A stretch of DNA of 8,217 nt from DATARH01 sp035604035 (GTDB taxonomy: Bacteria > Pseudomonadota > Alphaproteobacteria > ATCC43930 > CGMCC-115725), in contig DATNJF010000044.1 of NCBI GenBank assembly GCA_035604035.1, positions 1-8,217 on the forward strand, written 5' to 3'. The notes below the pieces were generated by a model. That model ran no database searches, had not been told where the DNA came from, and saw only the letters and a program-made list of their open reading frames with translations. Shown here in pieces: positions 1 through 5,432 of this stretch (the stretch's first letter is position 1; the number at the start of each line of letters is the position of its first letter). Made by a program: the position numbers and the translations under genes.

Positions 1-450
1 CCACTCGCGGACCGTGCCATCGGGGGCCAATACCAGCACACCACGCGCCCAGACATCCCGGTAAACGCCGTCGCGTCGCCTGAGCCGGTATTCGGTCTCG
101 TAGTGCGTTGCTCCCTCCCGAACCGCCTGAAACCACGTTTCGAACACGCGTCGGCGATCGTCGGGGTGCAGCGCGGCGTTCCAGCCATCGCCGCGCATTT
201 GCGCGAAGCTCTGTCCGGTAAAGGCGGTCCACTGTGGGATTTTTTGAACGACCTTCCCCTGAGCGTCGGCTGTCCACACCCCGTCCGCGACGGCGCGGAC
301 CAGCGCGCGAAACCGCGCTTTGTACATAGCCTGCTCGCTGACGCGCCGTCTCGAGCCGGGTTTGAGCGCGGCAATTCGGGTTGTGGCAACCTTCACCCGC
401 AAGTGCGGCCTCGCCGTCGCCAATTCGGACGATGCAGTGCTGGGGGACAC
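1..450 (-). CDS. PAS-domain sensory protein, N-terminal part (3' end outside window)
   Basis: The minus strand is open from the window edge to position 480. The first 40 or so residues are a basic, low-complexity leader; residues 48-150 (numbered from the GTG at 450) form a PAS fold of the PAS_3 type. Its hallmarks are DGVWTAD, WTAFTGQS, a W-x(5)-HPDD motif, the ETEYRLRRRDG strand and a final APDGTVREW strand. PAS domains sense redox, oxygen or small ligands and usually feed a C-terminal histidine kinase or diguanylate cyclase; that output domain lies outside the window. GTG at 450 is preferred because GAGGAG stands six bases upstream and because the FNR-type box centred at 512.5 predicts transcription starting near 471, downstream of the alternative ATG at 480. 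The ATG at 471 is also in frame but lacks a good ribosome site. PAS assignment is firm; the start is moderately sure; the output function is unknown. Confidence 0.82.
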   Translation of the reverse strand, partial: MSPSTASSELATARPHLRVKVATTRIAALKPGSRRRVSEQAMYKARFRALVRAVADGVWTADAQGKVVQKIPQWTAFTGQSFAQMRGDGWNAALHPDDRRRVFETWFQAVREGATHYETEYRLRRRDGVYRDVWARGVLVLAPDGTVREW

Positions 451-456
451 TGAGCG

Positions 457-465
457 CTCCTCATC
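457..465 (-). promoter_or_regulatory. Ribosome binding site deciding the GTG start of the PAS gene
   Basis: Read on the minus strand the bases are GATGAGGAG, a good anti-16S match, followed by six bases and then GTG at 450. The in-frame ATGs at 480 and 471 have nothing comparable upstream. Confidence 0.55.
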
Positions 466-505
466 AATCATCCCTGTCATATTGGGCGGGAGAGGAACTC
501 TCGGC

Positions 506-519
506 TTGATTTAGGTCAA
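506..519. promoter_or_regulatory. FNR/FixK-type box upstream of the PAS gene
   Basis: The sequence TTGATTTAGGTCAA fits the TTGA-N6-TCAA core recognised by FNR/FixK/CRP-family activators and differs by one base from the E. coli FNR consensus TTGAT-N4-ATCAA. Its centre at 512.5 is 62 bp from the GTG start at 450. If it acts at the usual class II position (-41.5), transcription would begin near 471, and the minus-strand hexamer CAATAT (484-479) sits where a -10 element is expected. Which family member binds cannot be told from the site. Confidence 0.6.
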
Positions 520-536
520 ACACTGACGGAGCACCA

Positions 537-554
537 TTCATTCAAATGAATGAA
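537..554. promoter_or_regulatory. Inverted repeat (site A), likely regulator operator
   Basis: The 18 bases TTCATTCAAATGAATGAA form perfect 7-bp arms around AAAT. The same element recurs with one arm mismatch at 705-722 and 3072-3089. Its centre (545.5) is 33 bp upstream of the FNR-type box centre, about three helical turns, matching the arrangement before the winged-helix gene. The binding protein is not identified; a LuxR-type or TetR-type dimer would suit the symmetry. Confidence 0.55.
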
Positions 555-694
555 CTCCTTCGGGAGACTTTACTGAATACGGTTGAAAATTGACTACAAT
601 TCTAACGTTTTACGTGTAAATATTAACTAATCTTAACGAGGATAACTTGTATTAAAGCGCATGCATCCACGCAGGGACTGGCCTTTAGGAAATA

Positions 695-712
695 TGAATG
701 ATCGATCATTCA
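695..712. promoter_or_regulatory. 18-bp perfect palindrome, candidate operator
   Basis: TGAATGATCGATCATTCA equals its own reverse complement over all 18 bases. Its half-site TGAATGA is the one used in the inverted repeats at 537-554 and 3072-3089, here in converging orientation. The right half is shared with the neighbouring repeat at 705-722, so three half-sites lie in a row. The position just upstream of the predicted LuxR promoter suggests control of that gene. Confidence 0.5.
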
Positions 713-722
713 AATGGATGAT
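705..722. promoter_or_regulatory. Inverted repeat (site B) overlapping the LuxR-gene -35
   Basis: ATCATTC-AAAT-GGATGAT has the same central AAAT and the same arms as site A apart from one arm mismatch. It covers the predicted -35 hexamer at 709-714, so a bound protein would probably repress the LuxR-type gene, possibly as autoregulation. That role is inference. Confidence 0.45.
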
Positions 723-736
723 GCCGATTATATACT
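709..736 (+). promoter_or_regulatory. Predicted sigma-70-like promoter of the LuxR-type gene
   Basis: TTCAAA (709-714) matches four of six -35 bases and TATACT (731-736) five of six -10 bases, with a 16-bp spacer. Transcription would begin near 743, leaving a leader of about 80 bases before the ATG at 824. Confidence 0.4.
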
Positions 737-823
737 ATTTGATTTAAATGACAGTTTGGAGAAACGATCTTTAGAGACGGCAGAGGCAGCGGTTGACGAT
801 TCCCCCAGCGGATGTGAAATCCA

Positions 824-1988
824 ATGCTCGATCAGCCCCATAATGAGACAGTTGAGCGCATCTTCGACGCGGTGCTCGACTATGACCTGACCGATCGCGC
901 TCTCCAAGCCATCGCGGAATATGTTGGCGTGGCCACTGCCTCTTAATCTTCTCGTCAACAAGCTTTCCGGCCAAGTCAGTACTGTGGCGCGGTGGGGTAG
1001 CTTTACCGGCAGCTCAGCGGATTACCTGACTTATTACGGCAAGATCGACGCGTTTCGGCCGCTTCTGGAAAAAGCTGCTTCGGGCAGCCTCCTTCGGCTT
1101 ACCGAGCATCTGCCGCAGAAGATGCTGCGCCACGACGAGTGGTATAACGACTACATCCTCAAAAACGGAAGCTGCGACTCTCTCGGCGGCAAATTCTGCG
1201 AAACTCTGTCGCATGCCGTCATCGTCGGCCTTCACCGCACCAACGGCGACAACGGCCCGTTTCCCCGAAATCCGGAAGGTCTGCAAGCGCTCATCGGCCC
1301 GCTCAGGAGTGCCGCGCGCCTCAATGTTGGGCTGATCGAGTCCGGTTATCGCGCCCCGATGGGGTTTGGCCGGATCGACGATCTCAGCGCCGGAGCGATC
1401 TTCACCGACGGGCTTGGTCGGGTGATCGATACGAACAGGGCTGGGGAGGAGATTTTGCGCGCTGGCGACGCACTGACCATCCACGAGGGCCAGATTTCTG
1501 CGCGCCGCAACTTCGAGACGGCAAAGCTCTTGTCCCTGATCGCCAATGCCGCAGTGCCCGAAAAGGGGCCATCCGCCGGTTGCATGCTGGTCGCTCGCGA
1601 CGGCGGACTCCCCGCGCTCATCGTCCGGGTGGCGCCGGTCAGAGCCGGACGAGCCGGGTCCGGCATACCGTTGGCGCTGATCCTTGTCTCCACTCCCAGC
1701 GAAAACCTTGTCTCCGAACGCGAACTCGCCGAACTTTACGGGCTATCGCCGGCCGAAAGCCGCCTCGCCTTGGCGCTGGTGCGCGGCAGGAGGATGACCG
1801 AGATCGTCGCCGATTTCGGGGTGCAAATCACCACTCTGCGCACCCAGCTCAGCGCCATCCTGAGGAAATGCGAGGTCGAGCGACAGTCGGATCTGGTGCG
1901 CCTGATCGCCACCATTCCGGTCGTCAACCCACAGGCTGTCTCAGTGGCCGAAGCCACGCCGCCGGAACATCATGCAAGCGCAAAATAG
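824..1988 (+). CDS. LuxR-type HTH transcriptional regulator, frameshifted near 944
   Basis: The C-terminal HTH (residues about 267-329 counted from the ATG at 921) is a LuxR-type domain: LSPAESRLALALVRG, then the recognition helix region VQITTLRTQL and a closing RQSDLVRL. The N-terminal two thirds follow the pattern of orphan alphaproteobacterial LuxR regulators (SGQVSTVARWG, YYGKIDAF, EWYNDY) with a PAS-like segment around residues 155-255. The longest uninterrupted ORF begins at 921, but the preceding bases in another frame encode a clear family N-terminus from ATG 824 (ERIFDAVLDY, LQAIAEYVGVATAS) that stops at TAA 944-946. Removing one T at 943-944 joins the two into about 387 residues. 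The gene may therefore be inactive, may be expressed from the internal ATG, or may carry a sequencing error. The regulator's ligand and targets are unknown. It overlaps the receiver gene downstream by 17 bases, suggesting coupled translation. Confidence 0.8.
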
Positions 1989-2355
1989 CCAGCACATCTT
2001 GGTCGTTGAAGACGACGCGAGTCTCCGGCGAATCGTCGTCCGCATGCTGGAAGGCGCCGGTTTTGCGGTAACAGCGGCGCACGGTTTCGGCGATGCGATG
2101 GAGGCTATCGAAAGCACAAACGAGATTTCCCTGCTGCTCGCCGATATCGAGATGCCGGCAGGCACGCCGCACGGCTACTCGATTGGTGCGAGCGCGCGGC
2201 GCCATCGCCATGATTTGAAGATCGTCTACATGACCGCCGGGCCAGAACCGGAAGGTTTCGCCCTCTTTGATCGCGGCGGCGGCGGCGTGCTGCGCATGCC
2301 TTTTACCGCCTACGCCTTGATTAGAACGATAACGGTAGAGCTCGCGCGCCACTAG
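1972..2355 (+). CDS. Stand-alone response-regulator receiver protein with altered lysine
   Basis: The 127-residue protein is a single CheY-like receiver and nothing else. Acidic pocket residues E13 and D14 lie in ILVVEDD, the phosphoacceptor is D58 in LLADIEMP, and the conserved Thr is T88 in VYMTAG. The place of the invariant lysine (normally KPF) reads LRMPF, so the lysine is replaced by M109. In receiver proteins that lysine contacts the phosphoryl group and relays the signal, so phosphorylation switching may be weakened or lost. DIEMPAGTPHG resembles a subfamily common in rhizobia. The ATG lies inside the end of the LuxR-type gene (17-base overlap), so the two are probably cotranscribed. 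With no output domain it must act through a partner; the PAS protein or a kinase elsewhere is possible. The receiver call is firm, its activity uncertain. Confidence 0.85.
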   Translation: MQAQNSQHILVVEDDASLRRIVVRMLEGAGFAVTAAHGFGDAMEAIESTNEISLLLADIEMPAGTPHGYSIGASARRHRHDLKIVYMTAGPEPEGFALFDRGGGGVLRMPFTAYALIRTITVELARH

Positions 2356-2371
2356 GCCCGGCAAATGGGCC
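2355..2371. terminator. Weak GC hairpin between convergent genes, possible terminator
   Basis: GGCCC (2355-2359) pairs with GGGCC (2367-2371) across a seven-base loop, starting in the stop codon of the receiver gene. No T tract follows, so intrinsic termination is doubtful. The rest of the 63-bp convergent gap shows nothing clearer. Confidence 0.2.
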
Positions 2372-2418
2372 AACAGCTGCTGCGCGGCCGTGCTGCGCTG
2401 CCGCCGCTCCAGGCTCGT

Positions 2419-2982
2419 TCAGCGCCCTGCCATCAGGCGCTCTCGCGTCACCCCGGCAACCATTGCTGGTAAGGGTATCGGCGGTCTTTCGTACCGGAAG
2501 CCATCGATGACGTAGCCACGCCCCCACACCGTGGTAATCGGCCATGGGGATTTTTTGCGGAGCCGGCAAACATACACGTCGATGATCTTTGACCCGGCGC
2601 CACCGTTCGGATCCGACCAATACATTTCGTCAAGCAATTCGTGTCTGGTGACGAGCTTACCGGCGCTTTTGACGAGCCGGGCGAATATCAGCCACTCGCA
2701 CTCGGTCAGCGGGACCCGCTTCCCGTCGCGGATGATCTCCTGACGTTCCCAGTCTAGGGTTGGCGACACCGCCTCGGGCGCGGCCGATTCACTCCATCGG
2801 AGACGCTCAATTTCCGCCGCGGCCTCGTGAGCGAGCGCTGCTACTTCCTGGGCGTGAAGCGACATCGGCTGCAGCAGCGCGAGCAACCGGAGGCGCTCCA
2901 CGAGGTCGGTCATGTCATGCGCCTTTTGGGGGACCGGGCTAGCGCTTGCCATCTCAGAGTACGCTACGCTGGGGGGGGTCAC
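2419..2982 (-). CDS. Winged-helix (OmpR/PhoB-type C-terminal) DNA-binding protein
   Basis: From the GTG at 2982 the protein has 187 residues. A predicted helical N-terminal segment (residues 24-62, TDLVERLRLLALL ... AHEAAAEIERLR) resembles short heptad-like modules seen in phage and mobile-element proteins of rhizobia. Residues about 76-160 form a winged helix of the Trans_reg_C type: LTECEWLIFARL, RHELLDEMYW, a recognition-helix stretch IIDVYVCRLRKK, and the wing WGRGYVIDG. There is no receiver domain, so control must come through expression or a partner. GTG 2982 has CAGGAG seven bases upstream; in-frame ATGs at 2952 and 2913 (the latter behind AAAGG) are alternatives, and the frame stays open to an ATG at 3132. 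An FNR/FixK-type box and an inverted repeat lie upstream. A run of eight C directly follows the GTG. The domain call is firm, the start less so, the targets unknown. Confidence 0.78.
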   Translation of the reverse strand: MTPPSVAYSEMASASPVPQKAHDMTDLVERLRLLALLQPMSLHAQEVAALAHEAAAEIERLRWSESAAPEAVSPTLDWERQEIIRDGKRVPLTECEWLIFARLVKSAGKLVTRHELLDEMYWSDPNGGAGSKIIDVYVCRLRKKSPWPITTVWGRGYVIDGFRYERPPIPLPAMVAGVTRERLMAGR

Positions 2983-2989
2983 GGGTGCG

Positions 2990-2995
2990 CTCCTG
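2990..2995 (-). promoter_or_regulatory. Ribosome binding site supporting the GTG start at 2982
   Basis: CAGGAG on the minus strand, seven bases before GTG 2982. It is the best ribosome site among the in-frame start candidates, although AAAGG eight bases before ATG 2913 is a rival. Confidence 0.45.
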
Positions 2996-3040
2996 CAGAA
3001 ATTGCTCCCGCCACTTAGGCCCGGGGAGACGGCGCCAGCG

Positions 3041-3054
3041 TTGATCTGAGTCAA
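3041..3054. promoter_or_regulatory. FNR/FixK-type box upstream of the winged-helix gene
   Basis: TTGATCTGAGTCAA fits the TTGA-N6-TCAA core and is one base from TTGAT-N4-ATCAA. The centre (3047.5) is 65 bp upstream of the GTG at 2982. A class II position would start transcription near 3006, with the weak hexamer CTAAGT (3018-3013) as -10. The arrangement closely repeats that before the PAS gene, supporting shared low-oxygen or redox control. Confidence 0.62.
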
Positions 3055-3071
3055 ATGAATGACGGCCCCAT

Positions 3072-3089
3072 CTCGTTCAAATGAATGAG
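3072..3089. promoter_or_regulatory. Inverted repeat (site D), with a partial copy (site C) at 3047-3062
   Basis: CTCGTTC-AAAT-GAATGAG is the element of site A with one mismatch between arms. Its centre, 3080.5, lies 33 bp upstream of the FNR-type box centre, the same distance as at the PAS promoter. A weaker copy, TGAGTCA-AA-TGAATGA at 3047-3062, overlaps the FNR-type box itself, 26 bp from site D, so the two regulators might interfere or cooperate there. Confidence 0.52.
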
Positions 3090-3139
3090 CGATATCGGCC
3101 CAAGGACAGCTCTGACGATCGGTATGCGCCATCTTGAGT

Positions 3140-3225
3140 TGGTGCGGGTGAAGGGACTTGAACCCCCACTTCCTTACGGAAAGCAGATTTTGAGTCTGCC
3201 GCGTCTACCATTCCGCCACACCCGC
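3140..3225 (-). tRNA. tRNA-Leu (anticodon CAA)
   Basis: The minus strand folds into a type II tRNA: acceptor arm GCGGGTG/CACCCGC, D-arm with GGAATGGTAGACGC, anticodon arm GCAGA-CTCAAAA-TCTGC giving anticodon CAA, a long variable arm typical of leucine tRNAs, and a T-arm with GGTTCAAGTCC. The discriminator base is A and CCA is encoded (3142-3140). It reads UUG codons. It lies 42 bp downstream of the SRAP gene on the same strand but appears to have its own promoter. Its 3' end faces the regulatory cluster, the usual orientation for integration of mobile DNA at a tRNA gene; no integrase is in view. Confidence 0.96.
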
Positions 3226-3266
3226 CCGTGTGGACCGACAACACCGTGGACTAACAACGGGCCGCG

Positions 3267-3294
3267 ACTATAGCCGCGACGCAAATAACGGCAA
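3267..3294 (-). promoter_or_regulatory. Predicted promoter of tRNA-Leu
   Basis: On the minus strand TTGCCG (3294-3289) and TATAGT (3272-3267) are separated by 16 bp and lie in the end of the SRAP gene. Start near 3260 would give a leader of about 35 bases before the mature tRNA. Confidence 0.4.
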
Positions 3295-3984
3295 CTCCGG
3301 CGCGCTCTCTGGCTTACGTCCGCGTTCAGGCTTGAGCGCGGCGCCGGTCGGCGGGTCCTCCTTTTCGCCGGTCGCGACGATGCGCAGCCGCTCGGGCTGG
3401 AGCGGACGTTGCAGCGCCAGCGCCTCGTCGGCCGGTGCGCGCAGCCACACATCCCACTCCTCCGGCGTGGTCAGCATCACCGGCATCGCCTTGGCGTGGA
3501 TCGGCCGCACGACCGCGTTGGGCTCCGTCGTCAGGAACCCGTAGAGCAGGTGCTCGCCCGCCTCCTTGCCGCGCACCCCGGTCCACGGCCGCCAGATGCC
3601 GGCGAAGGCAAAAAGCGGCCGGTCGCCCCCTTCGGTTGACGCAAGCGCGAACCAATGCGTCACCTTGGGCGCGGTGTCAGTCCACTCGCAAAACGAAGTC
3701 GCCGGCACCAGGCAGCGCCAGCGCGGGTCGAGCCAGGGCTCCCACCACGCGCTCTTCGTGTTGCGGACATTGGTCACCGGCCTTCCCCCCGCTTGCGGTG
3801 ACGGGAGGCCCCAGCGCATCGGCAGCATTTCCCGCACCCCGTCGCGACCCGCGCGCACCACCGGCGCCATCTGGTCGGGGAAGATCGCCGGCAGCGGCTT
3901 CTGGTTGCCGGTGCGGTCGTTGAGCACCCGCATCAGCCGCCGCACCTCGTCCTGCGACCTTGTGTAGGAATAGAGGTTGCACAT
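3268..3984 (-). CDS. SRAP-domain protein (YedK/HMCES family, abasic-site DNA-protein crosslinker)
   Basis: The 238-residue protein has the whole SRAP fold. Established chemistry for the family: after removal of Met1, Cys2 forms a thiazolidine crosslink with abasic sites in single-stranded DNA and shields them during replication. The key residues are all visible: C2 in MCNLYSYT, N72 and R74 in TNVRNTKS, E100 in SFCEW, and H163 in RPIHAKAMPVML; MRWGL and CLVPATSF are further family signatures. Length is normal for bacterial members. It is the last gene of the minus-strand operon, five bases after the stop of the alpha/beta hydrolase, so translation is likely coupled; its own ribosome site is weak. 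No LexA-type box was noticed near it. Function is confident; why it travels with metabolic genes is unclear. Confidence 0.95.
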   Translation of the reverse strand: MCNLYSYTRSQDEVRRLMRVLNDRTGNQKPLPAIFPDQMAPVVRAGRDGVREMLPMRWGLPSPQAGGRPVTNVRNTKSAWWEPWLDPRWRCLVPATSFCEWTDTAPKVTHWFALASTEGGDRPLFAFAGIWRPWTGVRGKEAGEHLLYGFLTTEPNAVVRPIHAKAMPVMLTTPEEWDVWLRAPADEALALQRPLQPERLRIVATGEKEDPPTGAALKPERGRKPESAPELPLFASRL

Positions 3985-3989
3985 CCCGG

Positions 3990-4793
3990 TCAGCCCACCG
4001 GAAACCGCCGCCGCAGGAAATCACGCACATCCTCGGCGCAGCAGTCGGGCGCCGCGTCGCAGATATTGTGCGGCATACCCTCATAGGTCTTGAACTCGAC
4101 ATCCTTGAGCCGGCGGAACGGCTGGTAATTTTCGATCGAGCCGACCGTTTCCGCGCCGGGGATCACCACCATCGTCGGAGACTCGATGCGTTCGACCTCG
4201 CCGCTCCAATCGTAGCTCGCCATCAGCATCACGAACTTTCCGATATAGGCCGGGTCGTTCTTCGCCGCCTCGTCGAGGAACCATTCGACGAGGCCGGGGT
4301 CGGCATCGGCGGGCAGCCGGTCGCGGATCGTCGCGGCGAGGAAGCCGCGCAACCCCTTTGCCTGGATTTGCGGGATCCAGCTCGGCGCCTGACTGTTTTT
4401 CAGCCCTGGGGTCGAACCGAACAGGCTGAGGCTCTTCACCCGCTGCGGCCGGGTCATCGCCAGCTGCTGGCCGAGATAGCCGCCGGCAGAGTTGCCGACG
4501 ATATGCGCCGCACCGCAGCCGAGATGATCGAGCAGCTCCTCGACATCGCGCGTGAGCCGCTCGAGGGTCAGCGCCTCCGCTGCCGGCGGCACTTGCGAGG
4601 CGCCATGGCCGCGTAAATCGAGCCGCACGACGCGATACTCGCGGCAGAGATGCGGCACCCAGCCGAAATAGCGCCGGGCGCTCCCCATCGCCGCGTGCAG
4701 CAGCAGCACCGTCTCCGTCCGCCGCCACGGGTTGGCGAAGTCGTCGATGTAATAGGCGAGGCCGAGGCCGTCGCTGGTGACAAATCTCTCCAT
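3990..4793 (-). CDS. Alpha/beta-fold hydrolase (3-oxoadipate enol-lactonase-like)
   Basis: The 267 residues follow the alpha/beta hydrolase plan. The oxyanion-hole strand is VLLLHAAMGS (29-38), then DLRGHGAS (59-66), the nucleophile elbow GNSAGG with S102, and a C-terminal MPHN with H242 as the likely catalytic base. The acid is probably E215 in IPGAETVG, where many relatives have an Asp; D195 is an alternative. There is no signal peptide, so it should be cytoplasmic. The fold covers esterases, lactonases, dehalogenases and C-C hydrolases, and the sequence alone does not fix the substrate. It lies fourth in the operon, 39 bp after the membrane protein and five bases before the SRAP gene. Together with the MetX-like enzyme and the dioxygenase it suggests stepwise attack on a small organic molecule, which is inference. 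Confidence 0.88.
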   Translation of the reverse strand: MERFVTSDGLGLAYYIDDFANPWRRTETVLLLHAAMGSARRYFGWVPHLCREYRVVRLDLRGHGASQVPPAAEALTLERLTRDVEELLDHLGCGAAHIVGNSAGGYLGQQLAMTRPQRVKSLSLFGSTPGLKNSQAPSWIPQIQAKGLRGFLAATIRDRLPADADPGLVEWFLDEAAKNDPAYIGKFVMLMASYDWSGEVERIESPTMVVIPGAETVGSIENYQPFRRLKDVEFKTYEGMPHNICDAAPDCCAEDVRDFLRRRFPVG

Positions 4794-4832
4794 CGCACTC
4801 TCATGATGGTGGCAGATAAATTCGGTAGCGCT

Positions 4833-5414
4833 TCACCCCGTTGCCGTCCCCGCCTGCGCCGCGCGCAGCATCTTGCGGCGGCGGAAATAGGTCGTCAGCA
4901 CCAGCACCAGCGCCGCGATGAACCCGGCAAACACCGAGCCGATCGCCCCGAAGATCGCGCCGATCAACCGGCCGAGAAACCCGCGGCTGACCGCGAGCAC
5001 GGTCTGCGGCTCGGTGCGGCCGCCAGAATACGCAGCGCCCAGGCGGTAGCGTCCCGGCTTGGCGATGTCGAAGGCCAGCACCGACTTGCCGCTATGGCCG
5101 CCGATCGAATAGCTGCTGCTGAAGCCTGGCTCGACCACCGCGATCGCCTGGCCATTGGCTTCGGCGGTGACGCTGACGCTGAGCCCGGCGATGTTCGGCG
5201 CCGAATAGAGCTTGCCGTCGACGACGCTGTCGGCCTCGTGGAAGATCGTGTAGGTGCCCGCCTCGTGGAGGGTCAGCACGCTGGTACCTGGGACGACCAT
5301 CCGGGTCAGCGCGTTCTGCAGCGCCGCGATCTCGGTCCACGCTAGCCAACCCGCGATCGCCAACCCCAGGATCACCGGAATCGGCGCCAGGAAATACCCG
5401 GCCTTGCTCTTCAT
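4833..5414 (-). CDS. Conserved hypothetical membrane protein with two TM segments
   Basis: No named family is recognised. The 193-residue protein has one hydrophobic helix near the N-terminus (about 7-25, following MKSK) and one near the C-terminus (about 151-175) ending in the basic RRRK. Between them about 120 residues rich in Ser, Gly, Thr and Val look beta-stranded (TYTIFHEADSVVDGKL, GLSVSVTAE, GRYRLGAAYSGG), so the middle part is probably a periplasmic beta-sandwich held by both ends, by the positive-inside rule. It sits third in the operon, 18 bp after the MetX-like gene, with a weak ribosome site. It might assemble a complex or sense the periplasm; no enzymatic motif or transporter signature is seen. 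Confidence 0.78.
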   Translation of the reverse strand: MKSKAGYFLAPIPVILGLAIAGWLAWTEIAALQNALTRMVVPGTSVLTLHEAGTYTIFHEADSVVDGKLYSAPNIAGLSVSVTAEANGQAIAVVEPGFSSSYSIGGHSGKSVLAFDIAKPGRYRLGAAYSGGRTEPQTVLAVSRGFLGRLIGAIFGAIGSVFAGFIAALVLVLTTYFRRRKMLRAAQAGTATG

Positions 5415-5432
5415 TGTCGAGCCGGCCCCGGC

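Larger units (their letters stand above)
451..823. other. Divergent intergenic region, AT-rich, with regulatory sites and no gene
   Basis: This 373-bp stretch separates the PAS gene (minus) from the LuxR-type gene (plus). About 560 to 760 is much more AT-rich than the flanking coding DNA, as expected of a control region. It holds an FNR/FixK-type box (506-519), an inverted repeat (537-554), an 18-bp perfect palindrome (695-712) that shares a half-site with a second inverted repeat (705-722), and a sigma-70-like promoter for the LuxR gene. A small hairpin CTCC-TTCG-GGAG lies at 555-566; its four-pair stem with a UUCG loop is suggestive but too short to call a terminator. No convincing small ORF or RNA gene was seen. 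Confidence 0.7.

Noticed and set aside
555..566. CTCC-TTCG-GGAG hairpin as a terminator or small RNA
   Set aside because: Stem of only four pairs and no clean T tract; no promoter-RNA arrangement could be built around it.
546..593. Mini-ORFs of 15 codons (546-593) and 17 codons (694-747) in the intergenic region
   Set aside because: Their start codons lie inside the inverted repeats, there is no ribosome site, and composition looks random.
739..752. A third FNR-like box, TTGATTTAAATGAC
   Set aside because: Only the left half matches; the right half ATGAC departs from ATCAA at two places and it lies downstream of the predicted -10.
938..952. Programmed +1 frameshift at TCT TAA T, by analogy with prfB
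   Set aside because: No Shine-Dalgarno-like stimulator lies just upstream, TAAT is a poor context, and LuxR regulators are not known to use it. A mutation or read error is simpler.
1580..2071. Plus-strand ORF of 163 codons within the LuxR-type gene
   Set aside because: Arg-rich out-of-frame reading across the LuxR-receiver junction; both real proteins are recognisable in other frames.
3085..3273. Plus-strand ORF across the tRNA region
   Set aside because: It is the antisense of tRNA-Leu; VKGLEPPLPYGKQ-type peptides are well-known false calls over tRNAs.
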